This document shows positions 1 through 13,530 of a DNA stretch of 64,000 bases, one piece after another. The number at the start of each line of letters is the position of its first letter. Position 1 is the stretch's first letter. A program made the position numbers and the translations under genes. The notes beneath the pieces were generated by a model that was given only the letters and a program-made list of their open reading frames with translations, searched no databases and had not been told where the DNA came from. Where the stretch lies: the NCBI GenBank assembly GCA_019614645.1, contig JABWDB010000049.1, forward strand, positions 1,054,001 through 1,118,000, given 5' to 3'. Source of the stretch: Stratiolaelaps scimitus. Lineage: Eukaryota; Arthropoda; Arachnida; Mesostigmata; Laelapidae.

Positions 1-2412
1 ATAACACGTTGAGGACAGTCTGCCATCTAGATACAATACAAGATACAATAACTTAGCCTTTTCTACGGGATAATCAGGGTGGACCGTGAGCAAGTGTATT
101 CACTCTGATTTTACATTTAACCTAGAATGTCTTGGCAATTCGATTCTGAAGGACGTCCGAGGGACTAGGTCGCACACACAGCCTCGGGGCAATCGCTACC
201 GAGAAACAGACAAGATCTGGATACTGTCAAGAGCCAACGACGTCGGCAACGAACGAAATCCTTTAATTGCATTTTACCGTACACTGCTTCCACCTATTCT
301 GAGCCGCTGAAACATAACAAAAAATTCTTGCGGTTTACCGTTTCCATTCTTACTTTGCATATTCTTCGGCTTTGTGATGACAGGACAAGCTCTCCACCTG
401 CTGTTTCTTAAAGTGTAATAACTCAGAAACATCGAACAAAGATGATATATAAATCGCCTTGAGAGAGTGGCGCCAAATCTAGAGATATATTTCGAGTTCG
501 AAAAGAGAACGTCTTGAAATAGAAAATATGATTATATTTACGCTGTGCTTGCTACCGTAGATTGACAGACGTGAACGCATAAGTCGATGACCATGTATCA
601 AGCGCTAATAGTTGAGCTGGCACGATTTGCAAATTCTACCAACGATTGAAATTGTCCCGCATTCTCAACCGTAAGGCGCAATGACTCGCATAGTATTTGG
701 TTTACCTTGTAGTGATTAGTAAAACTCAGTCGGAGATCCAATTGGAACACACCACACGCCTCTAATGGCCTAATCCTCGGAGCATAAGCCCCCACTGACG
801 CGAGTCATCATGAATCGAGCTGATTTAGCGAGATCAAAGTTTCGAAGCCGATGGTCGCGGTCACTCGTAGAGTTATAGCAGTCATCCATGACCTCCCTGA
901 ATGATTACGCCCATTACGGCGATTAATCAAGTGACGTAACGGGAATAATTAGAATCGTTCGTATGTCGACAGACCTCCCTTCCTGGCCTTACGATCAGGT
1001 ATCGCAGCATTTTATATTGTATTGGATTTTTGCGGGTTTGATTTTTGTTCGCGGCACGATTTGAACAGCACACGAAGATAGCTCGTCACACGCTACTACT
1101 TAATGAACGAAGACGACGATCATCGATATCAGTTAACCAAGGGAAACACACGGTCTGTTAAGCATAGTTTGTAGGACGAAATCCTAATAGATGTAATGAT
1201 AGATAAGGGGTTGTTTTGAGTTACAGGTACTGACCCCGCTGCCGTCGCCTCGTCACAACCCAATGTAAGCTTATTATTATTATAGTTGGCAACTGTTTCT
1301 GACAGGTGTATTTTTAAACTCGCGTGGCAACGTCCAACAGTGGCCGCTCGTTGGATTTCCTTTACATCTTTTCATTCTTTGGTCATATGGTTCGACTTGT
1401 ATCGATCTGCTCGGAGGCAATCCATCCAACATTCGATTTTCCTTATGTTCGCTGCCGACACACGCGTAGGTATGGTCACGAGTTCTCATTGTGCTAAGTG
1501 AAAACTTGTTTGCTTATATATATATATATATAAAATCAGAATCGGTGGAAATAGTGTTAGTTAAATCACGCTGATTAGACGGACTGTAGTTATTTACCTG
1601 GCGGCCGTGATGAAACGACTAAGTAAACTGAGCCGTACACAATAGGGCTGATTGCCGCCGTTCGAGTGCTCGTCCGTGACATTTCGTACAATCGGGTTAT
1701 ATTTTTAGAATGCGCCGCAAGACACGAACCCGACAAACGCCTACATAATCTGCGTTAGTACGTTTTTCTCCCAAAGCAGTTCACTACAACAAGCTTTTTT
1801 CAATCATATCAACGAAGTTTTTCGTCAATTTACATAGACGTTGCAGCCCTTACAAAATAAACGAAATGTGTGATGTATGTAATATATACATATACCTATA
1901 TAAGGTGTATACATACATCATTTCATTTGTTTTACAGCGTGTTTGCAGAGTAAGGACGAAAGGTGGAGCTGACCAGCTTTTGGTGGCGGAGAAAGATTGT
2001 ACTCGCTCGTAACCACAAGATCCGTGAAAAGGGAATAAAATTTACGATATACCGTCCTGCTCGAGTGATAGAGGGATATTGTTGCAGCAGATGTACATTT
2101 GCAAACCTGTGAATTAAATGAGTCACTATTAATAGGCACGGATATGTATGCACATGCATCTATTCCTGCACAGCCGCTTGTTGTAGTAACAATAATCATC
2201 ATAATAATCAGTTCTACACTCCGTCATTTCTTCGCTTTGAGACAGACATTTTGCTCAGCTACTATCATAGCCTCTGTTGACTCGTTACAAATAAAGCGCA
2301 ATGCACCTACAGTAGAAACGGCACATTATGCGGTTTGAATACGTTCCCTACCCTGACACAATTCTCATTAGAGAGAAGTACATCGCTCACGAACGTTTGC
2401 TAGTATACGGCC
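1..2412. other. Non-coding, no gene seen
   Basis: AT-leaning unique sequence with short random frames, a (TA)n tract at 1514-1533 and the hairpin at 1864-1927. Nothing else supported. Confidence 0.6.
1864..1927. other. Imperfect hairpin in AT-rich DNA
   Basis: TGATGTATGTA at about 1871-1881 is matched by its reverse complement near 1910-1920. Flanking AAATG/CATTT and inner TATACCT/AGGTGTA segments also pair. The centre is TATA-rich. It is probably a decayed inverted repeat. Confidence 0.45.
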
Positions 2413-2673
2413 ATGTATCGGAGCATATCACTAGCAATGCAAAACCAATTTAACTGTCTGAATTCGAATCGCTGCACCTCTCGACCGCACTCGATGGGCC
2501 AGTGTAAAAACAGCGGACACGCCAGGTTACATGCGGTTAAACGAGCAGGTTTACGCACCAATCTGAGAAATGAGGCAATGTTCCCGAACGGTGAAATTGG
2601 AGTGGCCAGCGAGCACGATGAGATTAACATAATTAACCGCGGAATCGTGTCCGCGGCCATCGCGCTGAAGTGA
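2413..2673 (+). CDS. Small ATG-started open frame, unknown
   Basis: An ATG-initiated frame of 86 codons ends in TGA at 2671-2673. The product is hydrophilic with no low-complexity run, and includes AGLRTNLRNEAMFPNGEIGV. The opposite strand is also open over the same stretch. No splice-site match or domain supports it, so it may be chance. Confidence 0.12.
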   Translation: MYRSISLAMQNQFNCLNSNRCTSRPHSMGQCKNSGHARLHAVKRAGLRTNLRNEAMFPNGEIGVASEHDEINIINRGIVSAAIALK

Positions 2674-5110
2674 CTTTTTGCTATTTATTGTTAGCGAAGT
2701 CGAACTCATTTCAGGACCCTGAAGAAGTTACAGTCACGTAGCAATTTTAGGTGGTGGATTCGGGCTGCGGTTTTCCTAGAAGGGAGCGAGCTCTCTGTTT
2801 GTCCTTCGAATATCGACTGTGGAGGCATAATAGCAAAACTTGTTAAAGTAAGGTCGCCAATCTTTAATTCGAATCTAATAATGGGATACTACTGCGATGC
2901 TCTGACAGTTAAACTCTTACACTAGTTGGATTTCGTTAAGTGAGAGGTTCAGTATTCAATATATACTTTCGAGTTCAAAGATGCCCCTTTAAGTGAACGT
3001 AATTTTCACTGTTAGTTATAGGTGCTTCAGACACTATTTAGAGTGGCTTTTATTTTTTTTATATTCAGTAAATAAGGGCTCATGGTGTGAGCCAAAAATT
3101 TAATAATCTATATCTAAATCTATCATCATCTGACTACCTGAAAAAGGTTCCGTTTTGGTGCTGTCTCGTCGATCTTCGATGAGTGCTGCCATTTGAGCGA
3201 TACATGCTAATACCATTGTCTCATATTGACATTAGTAGAACAATATGGTTTGGATTCAGTTTCTCGGCTATTCTAACGGTGGACAATTGATACGAAGAAA
3301 ATTCTGCAATCGCAGCTCCCTTGTATCAATGTGAAACAACGCGAAAATTCTAAGTAGCGTATCGGAATCCGCCCGCCTGAGCTGACATACAGAGGTATAG
3401 TATAATGTAACAGCATCCATTATGCCCCTGTTTGCCGACTCATCAGAACACGTTCATCCAGAGGTAGCTGACGAGAAACAGACAAGTCACGACAAGATAC
3501 CCTGTGAAGGGCACATGAATTACGGTTGTTCCAAACGAATTGTACGTCTACACAACCATACACAGACGCCAAGTGAGTTGGCTGGCGTATGTTATTTAAA
3601 TAAGAAATAGAAACGATACACCAGCAACTGCAGTCACTACACAAGAGAAGACAAGTCTCCTAGAACGATTTTTCAACCATGAGACGAACGTGTGCGAACA
3701 TGCACAACGACGCCGTCTGACGGATACACACTCGCAACGTATCTGTAAACCCTTGATAGTTACGACAGCATCGTCTAAGTGGCTTGGGCAGGTGGTCCAA
3801 CTTCAGCCGAATGATACCATGTAATCAAGCTTATACTCGGCACAATATGAAGCAAATATCTAAAAAGACACCTACTCACCAACCACCTAATCGTTCATGC
3901 CCCATAGCGTCGCTCGTTGCTATAAAGCAGATGCCAACTTGATCGATTAATCTCAGCGAGCCGTTATGTATGAAGCGGAAGTGGCTGCTAAGCACAGAAA
4001 CAGCAGTATTACGGTCTGGCCTTTGTAAGTGATCAAACGAGATCGGCATCTATCTAACTTAGCGACCCCCCTCCCCCCCTTCTTGCCTAGCGGAGGTCAA
4101 ACACATCGGCCGAACAGAGCTAGCGACTTGAGTTTAAGGGGCCGTGGTTCACTAGCTATCGCGTTCGCGGCTCTTCCGGCGTACAAGGGAAGGGTGGACT
4201 TCATCAATCATGACATTGGCAGTCCTACTGTAGCCGGAGGACAACGGCAAGCCGAGTCGCCCCCTGTGAACGCATACACTACATTTTAGGTGGGGTAGTC
4301 CAAGCCAACGTTGCCCAATGCCACTTGACCATCGATGGCAGCTATTCAGAAGCACGCGAACTCGCTGGTCTATTGTACTATATTTCCTTATTGTACTGCT
4401 AGCGCAAACTTGGTCGCATGTCCAACAATGCCTCGCAGGACAACCCGGACATGCACGCTCGGTTTGTTGAGTCTAGCTCGAGAGCTAACGACGGGAGCAC
4501 TGGACGAGTTTCAAGCGAAATTAGTTTATACCGCTATATACTCGGAGGAATGGATACTCGCTCTATCAGCCGGATTCTAAGCCTCACTATTTGGTATGCA
4601 GATTGAAGCAGACGTTATCGCGTCTGCACTATTATCGGTGGCTGTTGGTGTTTCATTTTGCTCGAAATTGTACCTTGTGATTATAATGACCTAATTATAT
4701 CGTCTAGTTCTTTGAACTGACACAATAGCGTTTTTGTATCGCCTACCATCTCCTATGGACCTGCATTGTGTATTTCATCCTCTCATCTGCATTGTACAAT
4801 AGTTAGCAAATTATCTATTTAGAACGAGTACCCTTGGTCGTTGTTGATCTACACAGGCGTTTCGGCTTTGAACAGCTGAGTTCTTCGAATTGACCTTGCA
4901 GGGGGAATCATTTCTACATAAGAAGGAAGCTCAACGGATGATATACGCTGTACACTTGTACGCGTTACAGGCATTATGTATAGCTAAGTATTAGGTGGGA
5001 TCAATTGATTGAGTGGTGACTCAAGTCAAATTGGCGGTTAAGGCCAAAAGGATAAGGGAATGTCACCGGCATAGGATTCGATCACTGAAGATATGATACA
5101 CGCATATCAT

Positions 5111-5114
<4 letters not shown>

Positions 5115-5145
<31 letters not shown>
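5115..5145. repeat. (AT)n microsatellite
   Basis: About 15 AT units, uninterrupted, in AT-leaning DNA with no gene nearby. Confidence 0.95.
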
Positions 5146-5148
<3 letters not shown>

Positions 5149-6452
5149 GTTATCACAACAAAACATATACAAGGGGTCTTATGAGATCCTTGGACATGCA
5201 GTATTTACAAATCTGAGCCTGACTGTTACATAAATATTCTATCACACGAATCGTAAAATTGTGACAGCATCCAATACCTTATAAAAGTATAGGACAGGCG
5301 TCATATAAACTTCACGGGCCTTCTTTATGTATACGTACAAGCGTATACCACCCTCTGCGGGCATTCCAGAGTGTATACTACACCCATCGTATCTGGAGTA
5401 TACAAGGCGATTCGCCCTTGGTAGCTTGGCGTGCCACTCGTCTAGTAAGATTCTTTCAACAACTCTTTCCGACTTTCTTCCGACTAACCTGATTACTAAT
5501 TCAGTCTCCAATCTTGTCTTGAGGGCCGTAAGGGCAGCGACTTCATGGGAGCCGCCGCCGCCGCCGCTGCCGCCACGTTCATATTAATGTGACACAGCAC
5601 ACTTCATCAGCGGCCGAGGCGGGCTCAGGCCTATTCCGGCGAAGGGGGGTGTCGCGCACAGAGTTGGACTCCGCGGATCGTACTGCACCGGTACTCGTTA
5701 GCCGCTTGTAATAGTAGAGCTTCTCTGGTGCGTGCCTTTCATTGGCCCACGCCCCTGCAGCATGCCACTGAGCGCAGTTACCTCACTCCAGTGCTCGCAT
5801 CCATGCTACTTCCAGCGACGTCCTGCATCTAACGGAAACAGGTCAGACGAAGGATGGGTGCGGCCGGTTGACACAACTTCAATTATACACGGACACTCAT
5901 TTCATCATGAGAACTAGTAACCTGCCTGCCGATCTAGCATCGTACAATTTGCTGACCAACTCAATAGCTTGCAGCAACGTATGCCCAACGCAGCATGGAC
6001 TCCTGTAATCCTTGACGATCCCTGTTCACCGGAGCTAATATTCGCAACAGCTCCGACACATGGAGCACAGCTGGAAACTGGCAAATGAGGGTAACAGACC
6101 GAACGATGACGGGATTAACGATTGTCTCGCTAGTTACAAGAATTATATTACATGTATTATTTATTGTCCATGTGTTTCTGAGCATCAATGTAAATAACTG
6201 TAGGGAGAAATCAATCTGAGAGAGAGAGAGAGAGTCAAATTGTGTTACATGTGAGTTAAGCGGAAAGACAGTTCTGTGCTACTGTTGGTATAAGCAACGG
6301 AATCGTCGATCGTAAGATTCGCGTAATATCAGTCTTTTTTTTGTAAGAGGTTAAAGGTAAATCCTGAATGGACACCAGGCCTCACACTGAGGTATTTGCC
6401 TGGCAGTGTCAGATTCTTACTGACTAAACCCAGAACCGATTTTGACGTTTGG

Positions 6453-6494
6453 GGCACTGACCGGGACGGTCAAAGTATTACTTCAGTCAGTGCC
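6453..6494. other. 9-bp perfect inverted repeat
   Basis: GGCACTGAC at 6453-6461 and GTCAGTGCC at 6486-6494 are exact reverse complements across a 24-bp spacer. This is short enough to arise by chance. Confidence 0.4.
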
Positions 6495-9400
6495 TTGCAG
6501 GGACCGGCAGTTGATCGTAAGATCATAGTCTAAAAACATCTTGATAGTAGAAGTACACTGACCTAATGTTGACTTTCGCCATTACTGGAGTCCTCCAAAT
6601 AAGAAGGTGAGGCTTAAATGCAGCCCAAGAGTCAGCTTCTCGGGTTGGACTCTCCGCGGTGTCATTTATGGCTTGCGTTTATAAATCGACTTTAGAGGAA
6701 TTGCAACATGAATGCTAGCGACACCCTTTGAGGAAATCTAGTTAGGTCGTCCAGTTTGGGAATGACTATCGAACGAAAATCGTATACGCTAAGATCAATT
6801 AGTGAACCATACTGATTAGGTAGAAAAGGCCGCTTATGAATATTATCTCACTTACGGGCTAATCTACCTGTTACTCCTTCTCGATGCGGTAAAATCGGCC
6901 ACGCCTAACAACATATGATAAGGTGAATTGCGCATATTCCGTTTGGGGTGCCGTTACTCGAGTATTGTATACGTTCTAAAATACGTTCAAATGCCTCTTA
7001 CACTTGATGTGCTACAGACAAATGTATGACACAAAAACAGGTTTTCGTTAACTAACAACGGTTTCCGGTGTTATATGTCGATTCACGCGTTTTCTTCTGT
7101 GGTGACACTTGCGGTTCCACTCCAGTAGCACTGGCCACCAGGTCTGTTTTTTCATCCCAGAAATGCCCCCATATCCTTTCTGGAAACTAATAATACCACT
7201 TAGCGACTACATAACCGCCATACGAAATAGGGCCATATCTCGCTAAGAATAAAAAATCCTATATCTCGATATTTAAATTACACATGTGTACGCCCCTATA
7301 CTCTATGTATATATATATACAGCATCGTGTACTGATATAGATCGCGAATCACAAATAGTTAAATATCATCCAGTTTGGAATAGGACCCGGGAACGGGGGG
7401 CGTCTTATTTTACTTCGGGTGCACTGTGACTGTACGAACTCTCCTGTATGATATTCCCCCGCTACATTCATCGGGAATGAAGTTCGCCCTCGTTGCCTCT
7501 GTCGACGAAGCTCGCTCTCCCTCTCTCTCTCTTAGAATCCGCGCTGATGTAAAGGATACACCGCCGCTTAGCATCGTACGTGCAGTCGACAGATCATTTG
7601 AGTCCTAGGGGCACCATTGTTGTCCTCCATTCTAACGCGTGACGCGTAATAGTATTCACCCAGCGAGGGCAGTCACTGCCTGCCGGAGATCCCCGAGAAT
7701 AGCGATAGCAGGCGAACGCGCTGGCGGCTCCAAACCCCCGCTCTCAACACGGCAATGGCGAGCCGTTGAGACAAAGTGTTTTGTACGATACGATAACAAC
7801 AACAACAACGTCCAACAAACGCTAGTGTCACTAAGTTATCTCGCTCGCCGAGGCTCCGCGGAGGAGGACGGACAGGAGGTTGGTTAGAGAAACTCGGGCA
7901 GCTTCGCCGCATGCGGCCTGCGGAGCATAGGCTGGACCTGAGACAGGCCGTTATGGCTGTTCCATGTGCTGGTTTACACAGGAGTCCGCGAAAAGAAAGG
8001 GTACGCATCTATCCACAAGCGAAGGATCGTCGATCGAGTTCAGTCTCGCGCTGAAAGTGGGTGTCGTTGGACTTGTTCATCAGAATGTCCTATGGGCGAC
8101 GACCTCATAAATAATCAGGCTTTGAACGAGAAAAAAATGGGACGAGTGTACAACTAGTGTTCATTGACGAGCACAGATCTTGCGACAAGATGGCGGCAAT
8201 GACTCCATCGCCCTTTTCGCATGCAGTATTGTATTCGCATATGGCCATGTCAACCTGTGATCGACCTGGGTGATCTCTGTCGTTTTTTTCTACAAGTATT
8301 TAGTGTGTATAAAAGATACACAGAGAGTAATCCGACTGCACGGGAGATTAACCAAAATTTGACGGTTACGAGGTACACCTTTCTGGCAATTCGTTGCAAT
8401 TTTTTGCCAATATATATATATATATATATATATGTGTGTATGTGTATTTTGTACAAAAGAAATAAACTCGTTTGCCGCTCTGGTCAGTCCATATATTACT
8501 TAACGTTTATCTTACATTTTTATTAACTTCATAAGCGAAATGTTCGTTTGCCATCCCTTATCACGATTGCATACACAAGCATCATTCAGTCTAAAGTATC
8601 GCAACCCGCATGCCGCTATCGAACACAATCTCTGGCAGCATACAAAACGCGATGCAAATTGGCAGAGTGTTTAGTTGAACGCACCTTGTGGTTGGCCCAT
8701 CCAACCGTCACGATCTGCAAAAGAGAAAATGATACATATACACCTTATTAATATACGCACTTAATAGTTGAGATGGCGATTTCAACCGAACTTACTATTC
8801 AAATAAATCTTGCACGGCTTTCTTCTGGCAAACGTGTTCCAAACGAGACGCGCATTTGAAATAATGCTCGCTCCTAACCTGAATTCATACGAGGTCTGCA
8901 TGACCATTGCAGAGACAGAATCGACCGCAAGCGTATACATAATATATAACAAAACATGCTTACTCGCATGAGTTAGCGAGCACGTGCCCACCGGTTTGGT
9001 CATGGATTCTAGAGGCTCGGGTTCTCTCGAGCGGCTCGAACGCATTCTGTCATTACGATAGGTCTCGTCTAGTCGGCTATTATATTATACCATTGTACTA
9101 GCAGTAGTACTGTGTCTAGTCGAGGTCAAGGCCAGGGTCGAAATCAGTCCTGGGACGAACCTTTATTCACACCGTAATCATTGGACTCGGAGACCTGTCT
9201 AACGCATAACGCGCGTGCGCACATCTTTACGATAGCCCAATCTCCGTCCATGCATCCACTATTCAGCGAGTAGCCGAGCCCCATTGCGACAATAGCTGGT
9301 TTTCCTGCTTAGCGTTTAGTGTCGAGCGAGGCGTACCGAGCTCTCCGTCCCTCAAAACGGCATTTTGCTCGCGCACGGCCCTCTTGAGCGGTAAATATTA

Positions 9401-12177
9401 CAAAATGTTGCAATTCATTGCATTGTCGAATGCGTCCATCCGATGAGAGGGGGAAAAGCTTTCATTAGATCGGTGAGAGCTTGGCCGGGTGCAACACGCA
9501 AACGCTGCTAAATATTGCTTTTCTCTAGCGGCAGGCAGCAAGCAAATATTGCGTTAGTTCGTCTTCGCACAATGGGGCTAGCTTAGGCTATAATTAATGT
9601 CGGCCTGAGCTCTCGGCTTTCGATTCATACCTACCTAAGCCCCAGAGAACAATAACACCTCGCTCGTACGATGCCAACCCACACACACATATATTATAGT
9701 TGCGTGGCAGATAATACAAGAGAACGTGTACGAAGGTTAGCTAGAATTTTTCAGCTCGTAGCAGCTCCTTAGAGAAGTGGATTGTATAGAAAGCCGCAAA
9801 TTGAGTTATTCAATTTTGAAGTTCAGACTTTCGCATCGAAACGCTACCAGGCTATGGAACCTTGATCGAAGTAATTAGGCGCAAACACCCGGCGCAAAGT
9901 AGAAACTACAACTGCCGATCTATTAGACTCGTTGGCGGCATTAAGTTATAAGTTGAGCCATTATAGGTGTTCAGCATGTTGTATGGCATGCCAGCACAGT
10001 CGCTTATTCTTTCATTGAATCGTTACAATCCAGCGCTGAAATTTATCCATATTTCATAGTACACGATTCTATTGGGAACCAGCCACGTGTTATCTGTTAT
10101 TCCTGCTTCTTCGTTCCACTCTTTCAACGTACAGATACGCCCTCACGTACAGATACGTTAAGGACTTTAACTACTTCACGTGTCCATAATGTGACTCAGC
10201 ATTCGCATAGTTCCTATTGGTTGTCACGCGCGGACGTTTCTACTCTCTCATCTAAGGGGAAAATTTGCCAGCTTTCCTTTTATGCTTTTATTATATCTCC
10301 GGCGATTTGGCCTCTGCTATTATAGACTCCGGTGGCAGCGGGGGCGACGACGATGACGAAATGCCCTGTTGAAGATAAGAAGCAGATGCTTTCGACGAGA
10401 ACTTTCCACTCAAGTGAAGCACATGTGAAATTCCATATATATATATGTATATTTATGTATAAGGATTACTTCAACATTGCACTACTCATGTACTGCCCGT
10501 ACTTTACTTGATATATACTTATGGTCTATTAACTCGTCACTAGCTAAGATGGCTGAGTATTTGAATTGACGAATCACGGGCAGCATCGCTATGGGACACA
10601 TTGTCTTCATTTTTTATTACACATTGTTTACAGACAAACAAAATGGGACCTATGTAAAATGTGTATTGAATGAGTGTTCCATTCAAATTTGTGTCGTTAA
10701 ACTCTGATACGTAGCGAACACTTCGAGAGTCTTGTCGCCATAAGCGGATGCATATAGGTCGCAGCCAACTACGGATCGTACACACACATATCTATCCGCA
10801 ATACGCCTCGCTGGCGGGTTTAATCCGCGCCATGCGAGACAAAGCTCCACAATTGTGCTGCATCCAACACATGTCATTTTTTATATCCATACAATGGAAT
10901 AAATGTAAACATGTTGCGCCCATTCAACGCCCATTGCGCCGTATTCCACAGTAAACAATGACGTCTCGTCTTCGACATCTACACTCGGTTATCAACCTTC
11001 GGTATTGCACACAACAGAGCGAGAGCGACGGCCCCAAATACATTGCACAACAAAGAAATGGCCGAGCCGGGCCGGCACTTTGAATTCAAACGCGAGCGAG
11101 CAACAATCGGCCTCTCAACCATCTGAACAAGTAGCAGAGAAGGCAAGTTAACCGGTTTGGAGGCACGGCTGCAAGAGCTGCATTCGGTACTTCTTGCATG
11201 CGTAGAATTCGCACGGTCTCGACATCATATTACGGTTCCACCCTAGCATATGTCACTTTGGTCGCGATGTGACACATGATAAATAATAATAATAAAAATA
11301 GGTCGCCGAACAATCGAGAACGAATCTACTCCTAAATGACAACTAGCCGTGTCTAAAGTGCGAACATTGCAGTCGACCCGCTCCAAGAACACCCTTTATA
11401 AAATCTCCCTGATACCGGTACCTGATCACTAATTAAACGTTCGTGAGCGTAATCAGGGACAATCGAGGGGCGAGTAGTCATCGTGGTACAATAGTTATAT
11501 AGTCGTCGTACTCTGCCAGTCAAAATAGGTCGGCCATGCCTAAAGCCTGAGGCAATGTCAACAATCGTCACACCATCGACCATTGCTCAATGTGTTTCAC
11601 AAATTGGGCGCACGCAGTCCGCGGGCCCGCAGTAACGTAGAATGTCTCATCATGATGGTTCACGTTAAACATTACCAATCTTCTTACAGTCGATACTGCA
11701 TATGACAGGGAGCATTCTATTTAAATTTGTATTGCTACGGCAAGTACATAAGCATTAGTTCGGACTACATCTCCGATTAGATTACGTCTCAATAAATCAC
11801 CACCGCCGCCGCGTGCGGGTGCCACAACGAGTTGCCTTTCAATTATCAACCCTCCACTCACAACAACGTAACGATCAACTTATCACCGCCACTCAACGAT
11901 TGCTGCTTAGCCTAATTGGAACTTAGCAGTGAACGATGGTAATAAATGGTAGAAGTACGCATTAATATATATATATATATATATATATAGGCGGTCGAGT
12001 AATTGCAAGTTGCAAGCAATTCGAATTTGGTCCACAATCTAAAGCGTACGGAAGACGTCGGTACGCAAATGGCCGATTCCACATCGCCGTGTCACGAATA
12101 AATGAATATAGATTGGCCTTGCCCTGACGGGCGGCGGTCAACTCTAGTCCCATTCGCATATATGTATATTTGGATGG

Positions 12178-12403
12178 TTTGTGCGAAAATTTCGAGATTC
12201 GGTGGTTTCTGAGACGTCCGTTGAGTATGCGTCGGCAGTGACCTTCGGTCCCTTGGCTGACGTCGTGACTCTCTTCTCGCTTTTAGGCGTTTTAGATTTT
12301 GGTGTTTAAAATAACTTTCTCAGACGTTATATGAGGTCACTCTGGTAGGGATATGTTTATCTTATTTGTGCGAAAATTTAGAGTTAAGTGGTCGCTGAGG
12401 TGG
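12178..12403 (+). repeat. Pair of direct repeats 187 bp apart
   Basis: TTTGTGCGAAAATTT followed by GAG and a GGTGGTTTCTGAG-like block occurs at 12178-12213. It recurs in diverged form at 12365-12400 (TTTGTGCGAAAATTTAGAG, GTGGTCGCTGAGG). The 187-bp spacing suggests an old partial duplication. Confidence 0.55.
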
Positions 12404-13041
12404 AGATTGGGCCATTATTCATCATTGCGTCATTGTAGCGAATATTGTCATATGAAAAAAAGCGATCAACTGTACCTATAGGAACGCACTATGCGATTTT
12501 GTTCAGAGTATCAAAACTTATCGTTCATGTTGAAAGAACAATCTGTAAATGTTATACATAAGCAACATACCTTTCAATATTTATTGTATTTATTAGTTAG
12601 AGACGTCACTGTTTGTTAAAACCACTTAGCTCAACTGAGCCTATAAAACAGCCAGTCAATGTTCTATTGAAAATAAGGAATAATAAGTCCAATATAGAAT
12701 TTACTTAATTGAATTAGTCTAATTAAAAGGACACCTTAACCGTGTAGACGCTTCAGAAAATTGAACAATTTAAATAACGAGGAAGCATTCTTATTAAGCG
12801 AAAATTCGACACGAAAGAGGCCGAGGGATTAGGTACAGTATCTGTGTATAAAAAACACCCCTTACACAGAGTACCGTCTTAGGGAATTTGCAGAAAATCG
12901 CAATTTTAGGGTGCAAAATCACATTTTAGTATCATATACAATATTTGCAAATCGATACGGCTCGTCGAGACCTATCGAGAAATGATAAAAACCATCCCTT
13001 ACATAAACCTATGAATATAAATTTTCCGGGTTGACCCACAA

Positions 13042-13181
13042 CCAACATTTAACGTCCACGGTACTGCTATCGGCATTGCTTCATAAGACGGACAACCCCT
13101 TGAAATGCAAATGTGCAAAGGTGGGGATCGAACCCTCACATAGACCTACTGGTACTCAATCGGCAGCCATTTTGACCTGAA
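13042..13181 (-). mobile_element. tRNA-derived SINE, copy A
   Basis: Read on the minus strand it carries a pol III box B (GGGTTCGATCCCCAC) followed by a body with TTTGCATTT and GTCCGTCTTATGA. The body matches copies at 13440-13530 and 28880-29045. The box A part is shortened compared with the 28.9-kb copy. Such elements are copied through RNA by LINE enzymes and encode no protein. The orientation is fixed by box B. Confidence 0.75.
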
Positions 13182-13439
13182 CCCCCGGCAAACCCTGGCC
13201 CCCCGCCCCGGAGTACAGCCACCATCCGTAGCCACACAACGATACCAAACATGACCCCCTCAGTAAAAGAAAGACCCTCGCAAAGACCCCGGAAAGAGAC
13301 ACCCTATAGAAAAAGGGAAACAAGAAGAAGGAGAGAAAAACAACAGCTTCACAGGGATAGAGCTTCACAGGAATCGAAACGGTCATTCTCGTTTCTCCTG
13401 ATCCCACTACTAATACGACTACAATGAAACGGCACAGCT

Positions 13440-13530
13440 TTCGCATTGATTCTTAAGACGGACCCCTTTAAACGAAAATGCTGTAGGGATCGAACCCGTG
13501 CACCTACGTGTCTCCTCCGGTTACTAATGC
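13440..13530 (-). mobile_element. tRNA-derived SINE, copy B (partial)
   Basis: It shares a block reading GGATCGAACCCGTGCACC, CTACGTGTCTCCTCCGG on the + strand almost exactly with the copy at 28.9 kb, plus the TAAGACGGACCCC body segment also found at 13.08 kb. It lacks the box A end. It lies about 260 bp from copy A in the same orientation, so the two may be separate insertions or the ends of a rearranged tandem pair. Confidence 0.75.

Larger units (their letters stand above)
2674..12177. other. Non-coding, no gene seen
   Basis: Unique sequence with microsatellites at 5115, 6219, 8410, 10436 and 11965, a C-rich tract at 4066-4080, a GCC repeat near 5551-5574 and a 13-bp direct repeat (CGTACAGATACG) at about 10130 and 10147. 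A short ATG frame at about 6567 leads to an AAG/GTGAGG donor at 6606, too short to support. Confidence 0.55.

Noticed and set aside
5551..5574. GCC repeat as a coding Ala/Pro tract
   Set aside because: No supported frame around it; simple trinucleotide repeat.
8221..8526. 101-codon frame across a TA tract
   Set aside because: No ATG context or splice support, and the centre is Ile-Tyr repeat from the microsatellite.
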